Made by a program: the position numbers and the translations under genes. The notes beneath the pieces are model-generated. The model saw only the letters and a list, made by a program, of their open reading frames with translations, had not been told where the DNA came from and searched no databases. This document shows positions 7,132 through 13,052 of a DNA stretch of 17,564 nucleotides, piece after piece (the stretch's first letter is position 1; each line of letters begins with the position of its first letter). Source of the DNA: Acidobacteriota bacterium (GTDB taxonomy: Bacteria > Acidobacteriota > Thermoanaerobaculia > Thermoanaerobaculales > Sulfomarinibacteraceae). The stretch is from contig DAOWFV010000197.1 of the NCBI GenBank assembly GCA_030637805.1, positions 1 through 17,564 on the forward strand, written 5' to 3'.

Positions 7132-7156
7132 CCGCATCGGTCCTTCGGACCGGAAT

Positions 7157-7246
7157 TAGGAATCCGGAATTTGGAATTAGGAACTATCGGCGCGGGAAGG
7201 TCATTCCCAAATTCTCAATTCTCAATTTTCAATTTTGAATTTCCGG
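7157..7246. repeat. AT-rich short tandem tracts (GGAATT and CTCAATT types)
   Basis: Two runs of short repeats lie side by side: GGAATTAGGAATCCGGAATTTGGAATTAGG-like units near 7152-7183, then CAATTCTCAATTTTCAATT-like units near 7211-7237, separated by a GGCGCGGGAAGG fragment related to block B. The spacing of units is 7-8 nt. The tract differs sharply in composition from the surrounding GC-rich genes and has no coding frame. Confidence 0.6.
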
Positions 7247-7294
7247 CGCGGGGGAGCGATTGGGGGAACGGGGCGTGATACCCGCGTTTGGGCG
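7236..7294. repeat. Dispersed intergenic block B, copy 2
   Basis: Counterpart of the block at 279-338. It opens TGAATTTCCGGCGCGGGGG and includes AGCGATT, GGGGCGTG and CCCGCGTTTGG. It ends 12 bp before palindromic element copy 2, so the spacer here is a mosaic of several repeat families. Confidence 0.5.
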
Positions 7295-7306
7295 CGACCG
7301 CAGAGG

Positions 7307-7453
7307 TGTCATTCTGAGCGAGCGGAGGCCCGAAAGGGCCGGAGGGAGTCGAAGGATCCCCCGAAGGGAGAGAGGAGCTGACATCTCAGCACTCTCCGTA
7401 GATTCAGGGGATCCTTCGACTCCGCGCCCGGGGCGCTCCGCTCAGGATGACAG
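7307..7453. repeat. Palindromic repeat element, copy 2
   Basis: This 147-bp imperfect inverted repeat starts TGTCATTCTGAGCGAGCGG and ends CGCTCAGGATGACAG. The left arm has the hairpin GGCCC-GAAA-GGGCC (7327-7340), the right arm GCGCC-CGG-GGCGC, and the centre GCTGA-CATC-TCAGC. The outer arms and the GGATCCCC...GGGGATCC inner arms match copy 1 at 4486-4627. The internal stems differ in sequence but keep base pairing, which argues for selection on, or copying of, a structure. Together with copy 1 it brackets the 7117-4681 operon. Confidence 0.85.
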
Positions 7454-7616
7454 GTTTTCCGGTTCACGCCTTTGCACTCGGGGGGCGCGACGACAGAAGG
7501 TCGCGTTACCCACCAGTAGCGCAAATACGGGCCACAGGCGACACCTGCTCGGCGAGGGGAATCCCCGAAGAGCGCTGCCGGTTGGCCTAACAAGGTGTGC
7601 TGGGGTGGTTCTGCAA
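7454..7616. other. Intergenic stretch with nothing recognised
   Basis: This 163-bp GC-rich interval lies between palindromic element copy 2 and the candidate metK promoter. It contains a short palindrome GGGGAATCCCC and no coding frame, tRNA or riboswitch motif I can identify. Open frames crossing it also read through the repeat elements and are not credible genes. Confidence 0.5.
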
Positions 7617-7646
7617 TTGACCAGGCGGAATTCACGGTGGTACCGT
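7617..7646 (+). promoter_or_regulatory. Candidate promoter of metK
   Basis: TTGACC (7617-7622) is followed after 18 nt by TACCGT (7641-7646). The -35 match is five of six and the -10 match three of six. Transcription would start near 7653, immediately before the 181-nt inverted repeat at 7656-7836, so the whole repeat would be the leader of the metK mRNA. Confidence 0.4.
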
Positions 7647-7655
7647 GTGCGACCT

Positions 7656-7836
7656 AGCCCGGTCTTCTCACCGGGTTTCGTAGCGAGGGCGGCGAAGGGT
7701 AGTCAGATGTAGGGTTTTTCGGGAATCGGGCGACGCAGGCGTAGTCGGACTACGTTGAGGAGCGCGATTCACGAAAAACACGACAGATGGCTGCCATTCG
7801 CCGCTCGCAGTAGACACCCGGTGAGAAGTCCGGGCT
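7656..7836 (+). promoter_or_regulatory. 181-nt near-palindromic leader upstream of metK
   Basis: Three nested levels of pairing share one centre near 7747. The outer arms, 7656-7676 and 7816-7836, match at 20 of 21 positions. The middle arms TTTTTCGGGAATCG (7715-7728) and CGATTCACGAAAAA (7765-7778) match except for one base. The central CGTAGTC-G-GACTACG (7740-7754) is perfect. The sequences between these blocks also partly match. As RNA it would form one long hairpin ending 4 nt before the metK Shine-Dalgarno (AGGAGGA, 7841-7847). It does not match the SAM riboswitch motifs I know. It may be a cis-acting RNA, or a palindromic mobile repeat that happened to insert here. Confidence 0.7.
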
Positions 7837-7850
7837 CGTAAGGAGGACGA

Positions 7851-9002
7851 ATGGCACCGAATGGGAAGCATGTATTCACCTCGGAGTCGGTGACCGAGGG
7901 ACATCCGGACAAGATCGCCGACCAGATCTCGGACGCGATCCTGGATGCCGTGTTGACCGATGATCCGGATGGTCGGGTGGCCTGCGAGACTCTGGTGACT
8001 ACCGGGCTCGCGTTTATAGCGGGTGAGATCACGACGAAGATCTACGTCGACTTCCCGGCGATCGTCCGCGAGACCATCAGGGAGATCGGGTACACGCGGG
8101 CAAAGTTCGGTTTTGACTACGAGACCTGCGCAGTCATCTCCTCGATCGACCCGCAGTCGCCGGACATCAAGGTGGGGGTCGATACCGGTGGCGCCGGCGA
8201 CCAGGGACTGATGTTCGGTTATGCGACCGACGAGACCAAAGAGTTCATGCCGATGCCCCTGATGATGGCGCATCGGCTGACCATGCGCCTGAGCGAAGCG
8301 CGGCGTTCGGCTGAGATCGACTGGCTCCGTCCAGACGGCAAGAGCCAGGTCTCGATCGAGTATGAGGGTGACACGCCCAGACGCATCGAGGCGATCGTGG
8401 TCTCGTGCCAGCATTCGGATACTGTGACCAACGAAGACCTCCGGAAGGAGGTCCGGGAGCGCATCATCCGTCCGGCTCTGGACGAGGCGATGATTGACGA
8501 CGAGACGAAGATCCACATCAACCCCACGGGCCGCTTCGTGACCGGAGGACCACAGGGGGATTGTGGGCTCACCGGCCGCAAGATCATCGTCGACACCTAT
8601 GGCGGAGTCGGCTCCCACGGGGGCGGAGCATTCTCGGGCAAAGACCCCTCGAAGGTCGATCGCTCAGCCTCGTACATGGCGCGCCACGTAGCCAAGAACA
8701 TCGTCGCCGCAGGCCTTGCCCACAAGGCCGAAGTCCAACTCGCCTATGCCATTGGGGTGGTGGATCCGGTGTCGGTCATGGTGGACACCTTTGGCACCGG
8801 GGAGGTTCCCGACGACCGCATCACCGAGGCCGTTCGAGAGGTTTTTCCCCTCGCGCCGAGGGCGATTATCAAGGACCTCGACCTGCTGCGTCCGATTTAC
8901 AGGAAGACCGCCGCCTTCGGCCATTTCGGGCGCGACGACGTGGATTTCACTTGGGAGCGCACCCATCGCACGAAGGAACTTCGCACTGCCTGCGGCGTCT
9001 GA
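7851..9002 (+). CDS. metK: S-adenosylmethionine synthetase
   Basis: MetK makes S-adenosylmethionine, the cell's main methyl donor, from methionine and ATP. The 383-residue product matches the bacterial enzyme length. Visible motifs: FTSESVTEGHPDK (residues 9-21) at the ATP site, GAGDQGLMFGYA (114-125), the loop HINPTGRFVTGGPQGD (222-237), and GGGAFSGKDPSKVDRS (257-272), which holds phosphate-binding residues. The C-terminus (FGHFGR...FTWERTHR) is also typical. ATG 7851 has a strong AGGAGGA 3 nt upstream (7841-7847). The leader is the large inverted repeat at 7656-7836, so expression may depend on RNA structure. No terminator is evident before the sigma54 promoter 22 bp downstream. Confidence 0.98.
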   Translation: MAPNGKHVFTSESVTEGHPDKIADQISDAILDAVLTDDPDGRVACETLVTTGLAFIAGEITTKIYVDFPAIVRETIREIGYTRAKFGFDYETCAVISSIDPQSPDIKVGVDTGGAGDQGLMFGYATDETKEFMPMPLMMAHRLTMRLSEARRSAEIDWLRPDGKSQVSIEYEGDTPRRIEAIVVSCQHSDTVTNEDLRKEVRERIIRPALDEAMIDDETKIHINPTGRFVTGGPQGDCGLTGRKIIVDTYGGVGSHGGGAFSGKDPSKVDRSASYMARHVAKNIVAAGLAHKAEVQLAYAIGVVDPVSVMVDTFGTGEVPDDRITEAVREVFPLAPRAIIKDLDLLRPIYRKTAAFGHFGRDDVDFTWERTHRTKELRTACGV

Positions 9003-9023
9003 GCGGGCCAAGACCCCTCGAAG

Positions 9024-9039
9024 TGGCACGTTGCTTGCT
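9024..9039 (+). promoter_or_regulatory. Sigma54 (RpoN) promoter of the histidine kinase gene
   Basis: TGGCACG-N4-TTGCT is a complete match to the -24/-12 consensus. The invariant GG (9025-9026) and GC (9037-9038) are separated by exactly 10 nt. Transcription would start near 9050, about 64 nt before the kinase ATG. Sigma54 promoters need an AAA+ activator, so this gene should respond to a specific signal. Confidence 0.75.
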
Positions 9040-9113
9040 TGAGTTTTCTGCACGGCGATCGGGGCGAGCGAGAGCGGCATGACCCCGGTCGTTCCGGTTG
9101 AGAGCATGACACT

Positions 9114-10466
9114 ATGACCCGAATCGGACGCATTTTCGGCACACGGGGCTCGCTGCAGCGCCAGTACTCGGCGGCCACCGCATTCCTCCTGCTTTTGATG
9201 CTGGGCATCATCTTCCTCTTCGGACACCTGATCTCGGGCTCGCTTTCGCGGCGATACCTGGAGGACGTGCTCGCCGGTGGACGCGACGAGGCCCTCCGCA
9301 TCGCGGAAGAGCTGGGCGGGTTTGATGCGACCGAGCTCGACGTGATCGAGCGGCGGCGCGAGGTTCTCAGCCGGACTCTCGAGGGCGACCCCGAGCGTCG
9401 GATCTGGGAGTCCATCGAGGTCACCGACAGCGGTGGCAAAGTCGTCTTCTCGTCGAAGCGTCAGTCCACCGAAGAGATTCCCGAAGAACTGGCCTCCGAC
9501 CTGCAGTTGCGGGGCGCCTTGTCCGATCAAGAGATGACTGAGACCGAAACCCCCTACCGCATTACCGTGCCCATCGGCGAGGTGGGGAACGTGGTGCTCA
9601 ACGTTGACCGGAGCCAGGTTGCGGGTAGGGTGGCGCAGGTGCGGGAGGAGCTGCTGACACAGACGATCACGATTGCGGCGCTGACCCTGATCACGCTCAT
9701 GACCGCCTTCGTTTTCGTGTGGCTGCTCATCCAGCGCACCCGACGCCTCGAGACCCAGCGGCACGAGGCCGAGGAGATGGCGGCCCTGGGCGGCCTGGCG
9801 GCCAACCTCGCACACGAAATCCGCAACCCACTCAACTCGATCAACCTCAACCTCGAGCTCCTGGGGGAAGACCTTCCCGAAGGAGATGAAAACGCTCGGG
9901 ACTCTCTCGCCAACACCCGATTGGAGGTTGGCCGACTGGCCGGGCTGGTGAGCGATTTTCTCTCCTATGCGCGGCCCAACGAACCCAGGCTGGAACCGGT
10001 ACGGGTGGACACGATGCTCACGGATGTGCGCGACTTCCTGGCCGCCGAGGCGCGAACCATGGGGGCCCACCTCCGCGTCACCCCTGCCCTTCCGGCGGTG
10101 GAGGTGCGGAGCGATGAGGCCCAGCTTCGCCAGGTGCTGCTGAACCTGGTGCTCAACGCCGTCCAGGCCGTGCGCGAGTTTCCGGCCGACCGCAGGGTGG
10201 TGGAGCTGGATGCCGAGGAGCGTCCGGAGTCGATCGCGTTTGTGGTTCGGGATCGCGGTGACGGAATCCCCGATGAGGAGCTGGAACACGTTCGCCGAGC
10301 GTTCTACACCCGTCGAAGGGGGGGCACCGGGCTCGGCCTCGCCATCGCAGAGCGCTTCGTCGAGGCCCAGAAGGGGAGCATCGAGCTCGCGAATCTGGAG
10401 CCACACGGGTTCGAGGCGCGGGTCGTGTTGCCCATCGATCCCGGAGCTGTCAAGATAAGCGAGTGA
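9114..10466 (+). CDS. Membrane sensor histidine kinase (NtrB-like core)
   Basis: This 450-residue kinase has two membrane helices (residues ~22-42 and ~185-206) that bracket a ~140-residue extracytoplasmic domain with no recognisable fold. A short linker without a clear HAMP domain leads to the catalytic core. Motifs: phosphoacceptor H234 in AHEIRNPLN (233-241), N-box NLVLNAVQAV with N348, G1 box DRGDGIP (380-386), then FYTRRRGGTGLGLAIAERF (397-415). The HEIRNPLN box resembles kinases that pair with NtrC-type activators. No response regulator is present in the window, so its partner must be encoded elsewhere. The upstream sigma54 promoter fits an NtrC-type circuit, possibly with feedback. The ATG at 9114 has only a weak GAGAG upstream. 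The secreted protein gene follows after 43 bp and may be co-transcribed. Confidence 0.93.
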   Translation: MTRIGRIFGTRGSLQRQYSAATAFLLLLMLGIIFLFGHLISGSLSRRYLEDVLAGGRDEALRIAEELGGFDATELDVIERRREVLSRTLEGDPERRIWESIEVTDSGGKVVFSSKRQSTEEIPEELASDLQLRGALSDQEMTETETPYRITVPIGEVGNVVLNVDRSQVAGRVAQVREELLTQTITIAALTLITLMTAFVFVWLLIQRTRRLETQRHEAEEMAALGGLAANLAHEIRNPLNSINLNLELLGEDLPEGDENARDSLANTRLEVGRLAGLVSDFLSYARPNEPRLEPVRVDTMLTDVRDFLAAEARTMGAHLRVTPALPAVEVRSDEAQLRQVLLNLVLNAVQAVREFPADRRVVELDAEERPESIAFVVRDRGDGIPDEELEHVRRAFYTRRRGGTGLGLAIAERFVEAQKGSIELANLEPHGFEARVVLPIDPGAVKISE

Positions 10467-10509
10467 TCGGCCGAGATTACTATCACGGCTGATAAACGAG
10501 GAGGAATGA

Positions 10510-11616
10510 ATGATCCAAAGAGGGCTGATAACAGGTCTAATGACCGTGCTGCTTGCAGGCGCCGTTCCGGCGGGGGCCCAGTTTCTTGCGGCCGATCTGA
10601 TCTACCTGCCGGTGGCCGCTCACACCGCCGGAGAGAACAACAGCAACTGGCGGACCGACCTCTTCATCACGAACGTCGAGGACACCCCCGTGGACGTCGC
10701 AATCGTTTACCTGCCGACCGGGTTGGCCTCGAACTCGGGAGTGTTCTTCGATCGCTCCACCTGGCTCGGCGGCCGAGAAAGCGATGGCTTTGGATTCGTC
10801 GACCCGGCGCTTGCGGACATCCCGCCCCACGGAACCGTGGTGCTGCGAGATCCCGTGGGCGAGTATTGGGTTTCCGAGCTCAACGTCGACAGCGCCGGTG
10901 CGATGGTGCTCTTCGCCTACGAGGCGGGATCGTTGCAAGAGGACGGCACCCGGATCTTCAAAAACGTGATCTTGAACTCCAGGATCTTCAACCAGACCAC
11001 GATCTGGGAGCCCGATCCCGAAAACGAGGGCGAGTTTCTCGAGGTGGACGCCACCTACGGCCAGGGCATGCCCGGCGTCCCCTGGTACAGTTTGGTCAGT
11101 TCTTCCGCGGTGAGCGAGGACGGCAACTTCAGCTTCCAGATTCTCACCGGCGCCAACGAGAATCGCGATTTTCGATACAACCTCGGGGTGGTCAACGCCT
11201 CGGATCCTCTGACCACGATCACCGTGGCGATCCAGCCGTTTCAGGGCAACGGTGAGCCCTTCCTGGACGTCTCCGATCAGCCAATGTTCCAAACCGTGAT
11301 CCTGCCGCCCGCCTCACACGTGCAGTACAACAGCGTGCTCAGGACGCTTTTCGGGCTCGCAAGCGTACCAGACGACGTCAGGATCAACGTGTCTTTCGTC
11401 GCCTGGGAATCGGGCGGTGATACGGCGAATCCAGGGTTCGCCTGCTACGGTTCATTAGTCGACAACCGCAGCAACGATCCGACGACGATCCTTCCGTCCT
11501 TCGGCTTCCCCTACGACGTGGACTGCATGTGGGGTCCGGACGGTGGCGGTGAGGCGGCCAAGAGCGGATCCGCCGCCCGCCAGGGCCGACGCCCTCTTGA
11601 GATCCCTTCTCGTTGA
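10510..11616 (+). CDS. Secreted protein of unknown function
   Basis: This 368-residue product has a classic Sec signal peptide: a basic start (MIQR), a hydrophobic core (LITGLMTVLLAGAV) and a probable cleavage after A23 (AGA/QF). The mature part is rich in beta-prone and Asn/Asp residues, for example ADLIYLPVAAHTAGENNSNWRTDLFITN, which looks like an immunoglobulin- or jelly-roll-like extracellular beta-domain. Two cysteines near the end (FACYG and VDCMWG) could form a disulphide. There is no lipobox, anchor or catalytic motif I can name. ATG 10510 sits behind a very strong GAGGAGGA (10498-10505); a competing ATG at 10506 is out of frame. It lies 43 bp after the kinase and may share its sigma54 control. 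Confidence 0.8.
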   Translation: MIQRGLITGLMTVLLAGAVPAGAQFLAADLIYLPVAAHTAGENNSNWRTDLFITNVEDTPVDVAIVYLPTGLASNSGVFFDRSTWLGGRESDGFGFVDPALADIPPHGTVVLRDPVGEYWVSELNVDSAGAMVLFAYEAGSLQEDGTRIFKNVILNSRIFNQTTIWEPDPENEGEFLEVDATYGQGMPGVPWYSLVSSSAVSEDGNFSFQILTGANENRDFRYNLGVVNASDPLTTITVAIQPFQGNGEPFLDVSDQPMFQTVILPPASHVQYNSVLRTLFGLASVPDDVRINVSFVAWESGGDTANPGFACYGSLVDNRSNDPTTILPSFGFPYDVDCMWGPDGGGEAAKSGSAARQGRRPLEIPSR

Positions 11617-11635
11617 TGGAAAGACAACCGGAGAA

Positions 11636-11663
11636 TTGACAAGAGACATGCGGGTGGTATTAT
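11636..11663 (+). promoter_or_regulatory. Strong sigma70 promoter of the ferredoxin gene
   Basis: A perfect -35 TTGACA (11636-11641) is followed after 16 nt by TATTAT (11658-11663), five of six matches to the -10 consensus. The transcript start would be near 11670, giving a ~37-nt leader with the Shine-Dalgarno AAGGAGA just before the gene. This is the best consensus promoter in the window. Confidence 0.75.
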
Positions 11664-11706
11664 CCCGCGGACGCGCGGGCGGGCCCCGCCGGGAAGGAGA
11701 GACGGA

Positions 11707-11937
11707 ATGGCTGATTCTGACGACAAGGTTGCTGACAACGTAGCAGGCAAGTGGTACGTGGACTCGAACTGTATCGACTGCGACGTGTGCCGTACCACCG
11801 CTCCCAACAACTTCGAGGCGAACGAGGATGAGGGTTTCTCCTACGTGAGCAAGCAGCCGGAGAACGACGAGGAGATCGAGCAGTGCGAGGAGGCCATGGA
11901 GTCGTGCCCGGTCGAGGCCATCGGCGACGACGGCTGA
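11707..11937 (+). CDS. Single-cluster [4Fe-4S] ferredoxin
   Basis: This 76-residue, very acidic protein is a small electron carrier. C22, C25 and C28 (C-I-D-C-D-V-C) plus C67 in SCPVEAIG give the C-X2-C-X2-C...C-P ligand set of a monocluster ferredoxin. A fifth cysteine, C60, stands seven residues before C67, where related proteins often keep a disulphide partner or a remnant of the second cluster. The acidic central part (NEDEG, PENDEEIEQCEEAME) fits a protein that docks on basic partners. ATG 11707 has GGAGA at 11696-11700. The gene forms its own unit, with a near-consensus promoter before it and an intrinsic terminator after it, so high independent expression is likely. The redox partner is unknown. 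Confidence 0.95.
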   Translation: MADSDDKVADNVAGKWYVDSNCIDCDVCRTTAPNNFEANEDEGFSYVSKQPENDEEIEQCEEAMESCPVEAIGDDG

Positions 11938-11965
11938 CAGGCCCGCATAAACTGAAGTCGAACCC

Positions 11966-11998
11966 ACCGGCCGGTGCTCGTCACCGGCCGGTTTTTTT
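11966..11998 (+). terminator. Intrinsic terminator of the ferredoxin gene
   Basis: A perfect 11-bp stem (ACCGGCCGGTG, 11966-11976, with CACCGGCCGGT, 11982-11992) has a 5-nt CTCGT loop and is followed by a run of seven T (11992-11998). It starts 28 bp after the ferredoxin stop codon. Confidence 0.93.
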
Positions 11999-12004
11999 AT
12001 TGGG

Positions 12005-12013
12005 TGTTATCAT
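12005..12013 (+). promoter_or_regulatory. Candidate extended -10 promoter of trpS
   Basis: TG-T-TATCAT matches the extended -10 form (TGn plus five of six bases). It directly follows the ferredoxin terminator and would start a short ~16-nt leader before trpS. No -35 box is visible, since that position falls inside the terminator stem. Confidence 0.35.
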
Positions 12014-12035
12014 CCGCCCCTGACGAGGAGGGTCC

Positions 12036-13004
12036 ATGCGCGTTCTCTCGGGTGTCCAGCCGTCTGGGAACCCCCACATCGGAAACTACTTCGGCGCCAT
12101 CCGCCAGTTCGTGCGGCTTCAAGAGGAGCACGAGTGTTATTTCTTCCTGGCGGATCTGCACGCCTTGACCACGGTTCAGGATGCCGAGCGTCTTCGGGGG
12201 CTGGTCCGGGACCTGGCCACCGGCTTCCTCGCCCTGGGCCTCGATTCCAAACGGAGTGTGATCTACCGCCAGTCCGATCTGCCGGAGGTCCCCGAGCTCA
12301 CCTGGTACCTCTCCACCGTCACATCGATGGGCCTGCTCCAGCGCTGCACCTCTTTCAAGGACAAGGTGGCTCAGGGAGTGGTGCCCAGCCATGGGCTCTT
12401 TGCCTACCCGGTTCTCATGGCGGCGGACATCCTCATCGTGAAGAGCGACCTGGTCCCGGTGGGCAGGGACCAGAAGCAACACCTCGAGGTGACCCGCGAC
12501 ATCGCCAGCTCCTTCCACGCTGTCTACGGCGAGGAGGTCTTCGTGCTCCCGGATCCGCTGATCCTCGCCGACGTCGCGGTGGTGCCGGGGATCGACGGGC
12601 GCAAGATGAGCAAGTCCTACGGCAACACCATCGACATCTTCGGACCCGAAAAAGCGATCCGCAAGAAGATCATGTCGGTGGTCACCGACTCCACCCCGGT
12701 CGAAAAGCCCAAGCCCACGGAGAACAACGCCCTTTACCAGCTCCTGAAGCTCTTCGCCCCCGATGAGGCGGAGTCTGAATGGGTGGAGACCGTGTTCCGC
12801 GAGGGGGGTGTAGGCTACGGAGACATGAAGAAGCGTCTCTTCGACTACTACCTCGCCACCTTCGGTGACGCCCGCGCCCGGTATGAGGAGCTGCGGGGAG
12901 ACCCGGAGGAGGTGGAGCGCATTCTCGCTGACGGCGCGACGAGGGCCCGCGAAACCGCGGCCCCCCTCATGGATCAGGTGCGCCGGGCGGTTGGCATCCG
13001 CTGA
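12036..13004 (+). CDS. trpS: Tryptophanyl-tRNA synthetase
   Basis: Charges tRNA-Trp with tryptophan for translation. The 322-residue product has the length of bacterial TrpRS. Class I signatures: the HIGH-type motif in SGNPHIGNYFGA (residues 10-21) and KMSKS (190-194) in PGIDGRKMSKSYGN. Family stretches include LADLHALT (38-45), MAADILIVKSDLVPVGRDQKQHLE (128-151) and the C-terminal DMKKRLFDYY region. ATG 12036 is preceded by GAGGAGGG (12025-12032) with a 3-nt gap. No tryptophan leader peptide or T-box is visible. The gene stands after the ferredoxin terminator and converges on aroDE, 46 bp away. Both products relate to aromatic amino acids, but on opposite strands, so there is no evidence of co-regulation. 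Confidence 0.97.
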   Translation: MRVLSGVQPSGNPHIGNYFGAIRQFVRLQEEHECYFFLADLHALTTVQDAERLRGLVRDLATGFLALGLDSKRSVIYRQSDLPEVPELTWYLSTVTSMGLLQRCTSFKDKVAQGVVPSHGLFAYPVLMAADILIVKSDLVPVGRDQKQHLEVTRDIASSFHAVYGEEVFVLPDPLILADVAVVPGIDGRKMSKSYGNTIDIFGPEKAIRKKIMSVVTDSTPVEKPKPTENNALYQLLKLFAPDEAESEWVETVFREGGVGYGDMKKRLFDYYLATFGDARARYEELRGDPEEVERILADGATRARETAAPLMDQVRRAVGIR

Positions 13005-13019
13005 CGACTTCGTCGTCAG
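13001..13019. terminator. Hairpin between convergent trpS and aroDE
   Basis: CTGACGAC and GTCGTCAG flank a TTC loop, giving an 8-bp stem that starts in the trpS stop codon. No T-run follows on either strand, so it would be at best a weak bidirectional terminator. Confidence 0.3.
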
Positions 13020-13020
13020 A

Positions 13021-13052
13021 GTTCGGTATTCGGAATTCGGAATTCGGAATTC
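13021..13052. repeat. AT-rich tandem tract (ATTCGGA type)
   Basis: About four units of GGTATTC/GGAATTC spaced 7 nt fill the gap between the stop codons of trpS and aroDE and touch the aroDE stop. It is a third, sequence-distinct case of the short-period AT-rich tracts seen at 391-424 and 7157-7246. Confidence 0.65.

Noticed and set aside
7575..7600. Integron attC-like string GCCTAACAAGG
   Set aside because: No matching GTTRRRY partner at a suitable distance and no gene cassette or integrase nearby.
7260..7712. Short open frames on both strands over the spacer upstream of metK
   Set aside because: They read through the palindromic element and into the metK leader repeat, so their codons are explained by repeats and not by protein constraint.
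7816..7836. Resemblance of CCGGTGAGAAGTCCGGGCT to a cobalamin riboswitch segment
   Set aside because: The other conserved parts (B12 box, GCCACTG-type string) are absent, and the same sequence is explained as one arm of the inverted repeat.
7656..7850. SAM riboswitch upstream of metK
   Set aside because: I looked for the conserved SAM-I, SAM-II and SMK core strings and found none; only the palindrome is supported.
8664..10406. 580-codon open frame antisense to metK and the kinase gene
   Set aside because: It is the mirror of two well-supported genes in GC-rich DNA, with His/Gly/Arg-rich low-complexity translation and no family-like motifs.
13021..13052. Possible cloning linker artefact (repeated GGAATTC)
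   Set aside because: Related AT-rich tandem tracts with other units occur at two other gene borders in the window, so a natural repeat is the better explanation.
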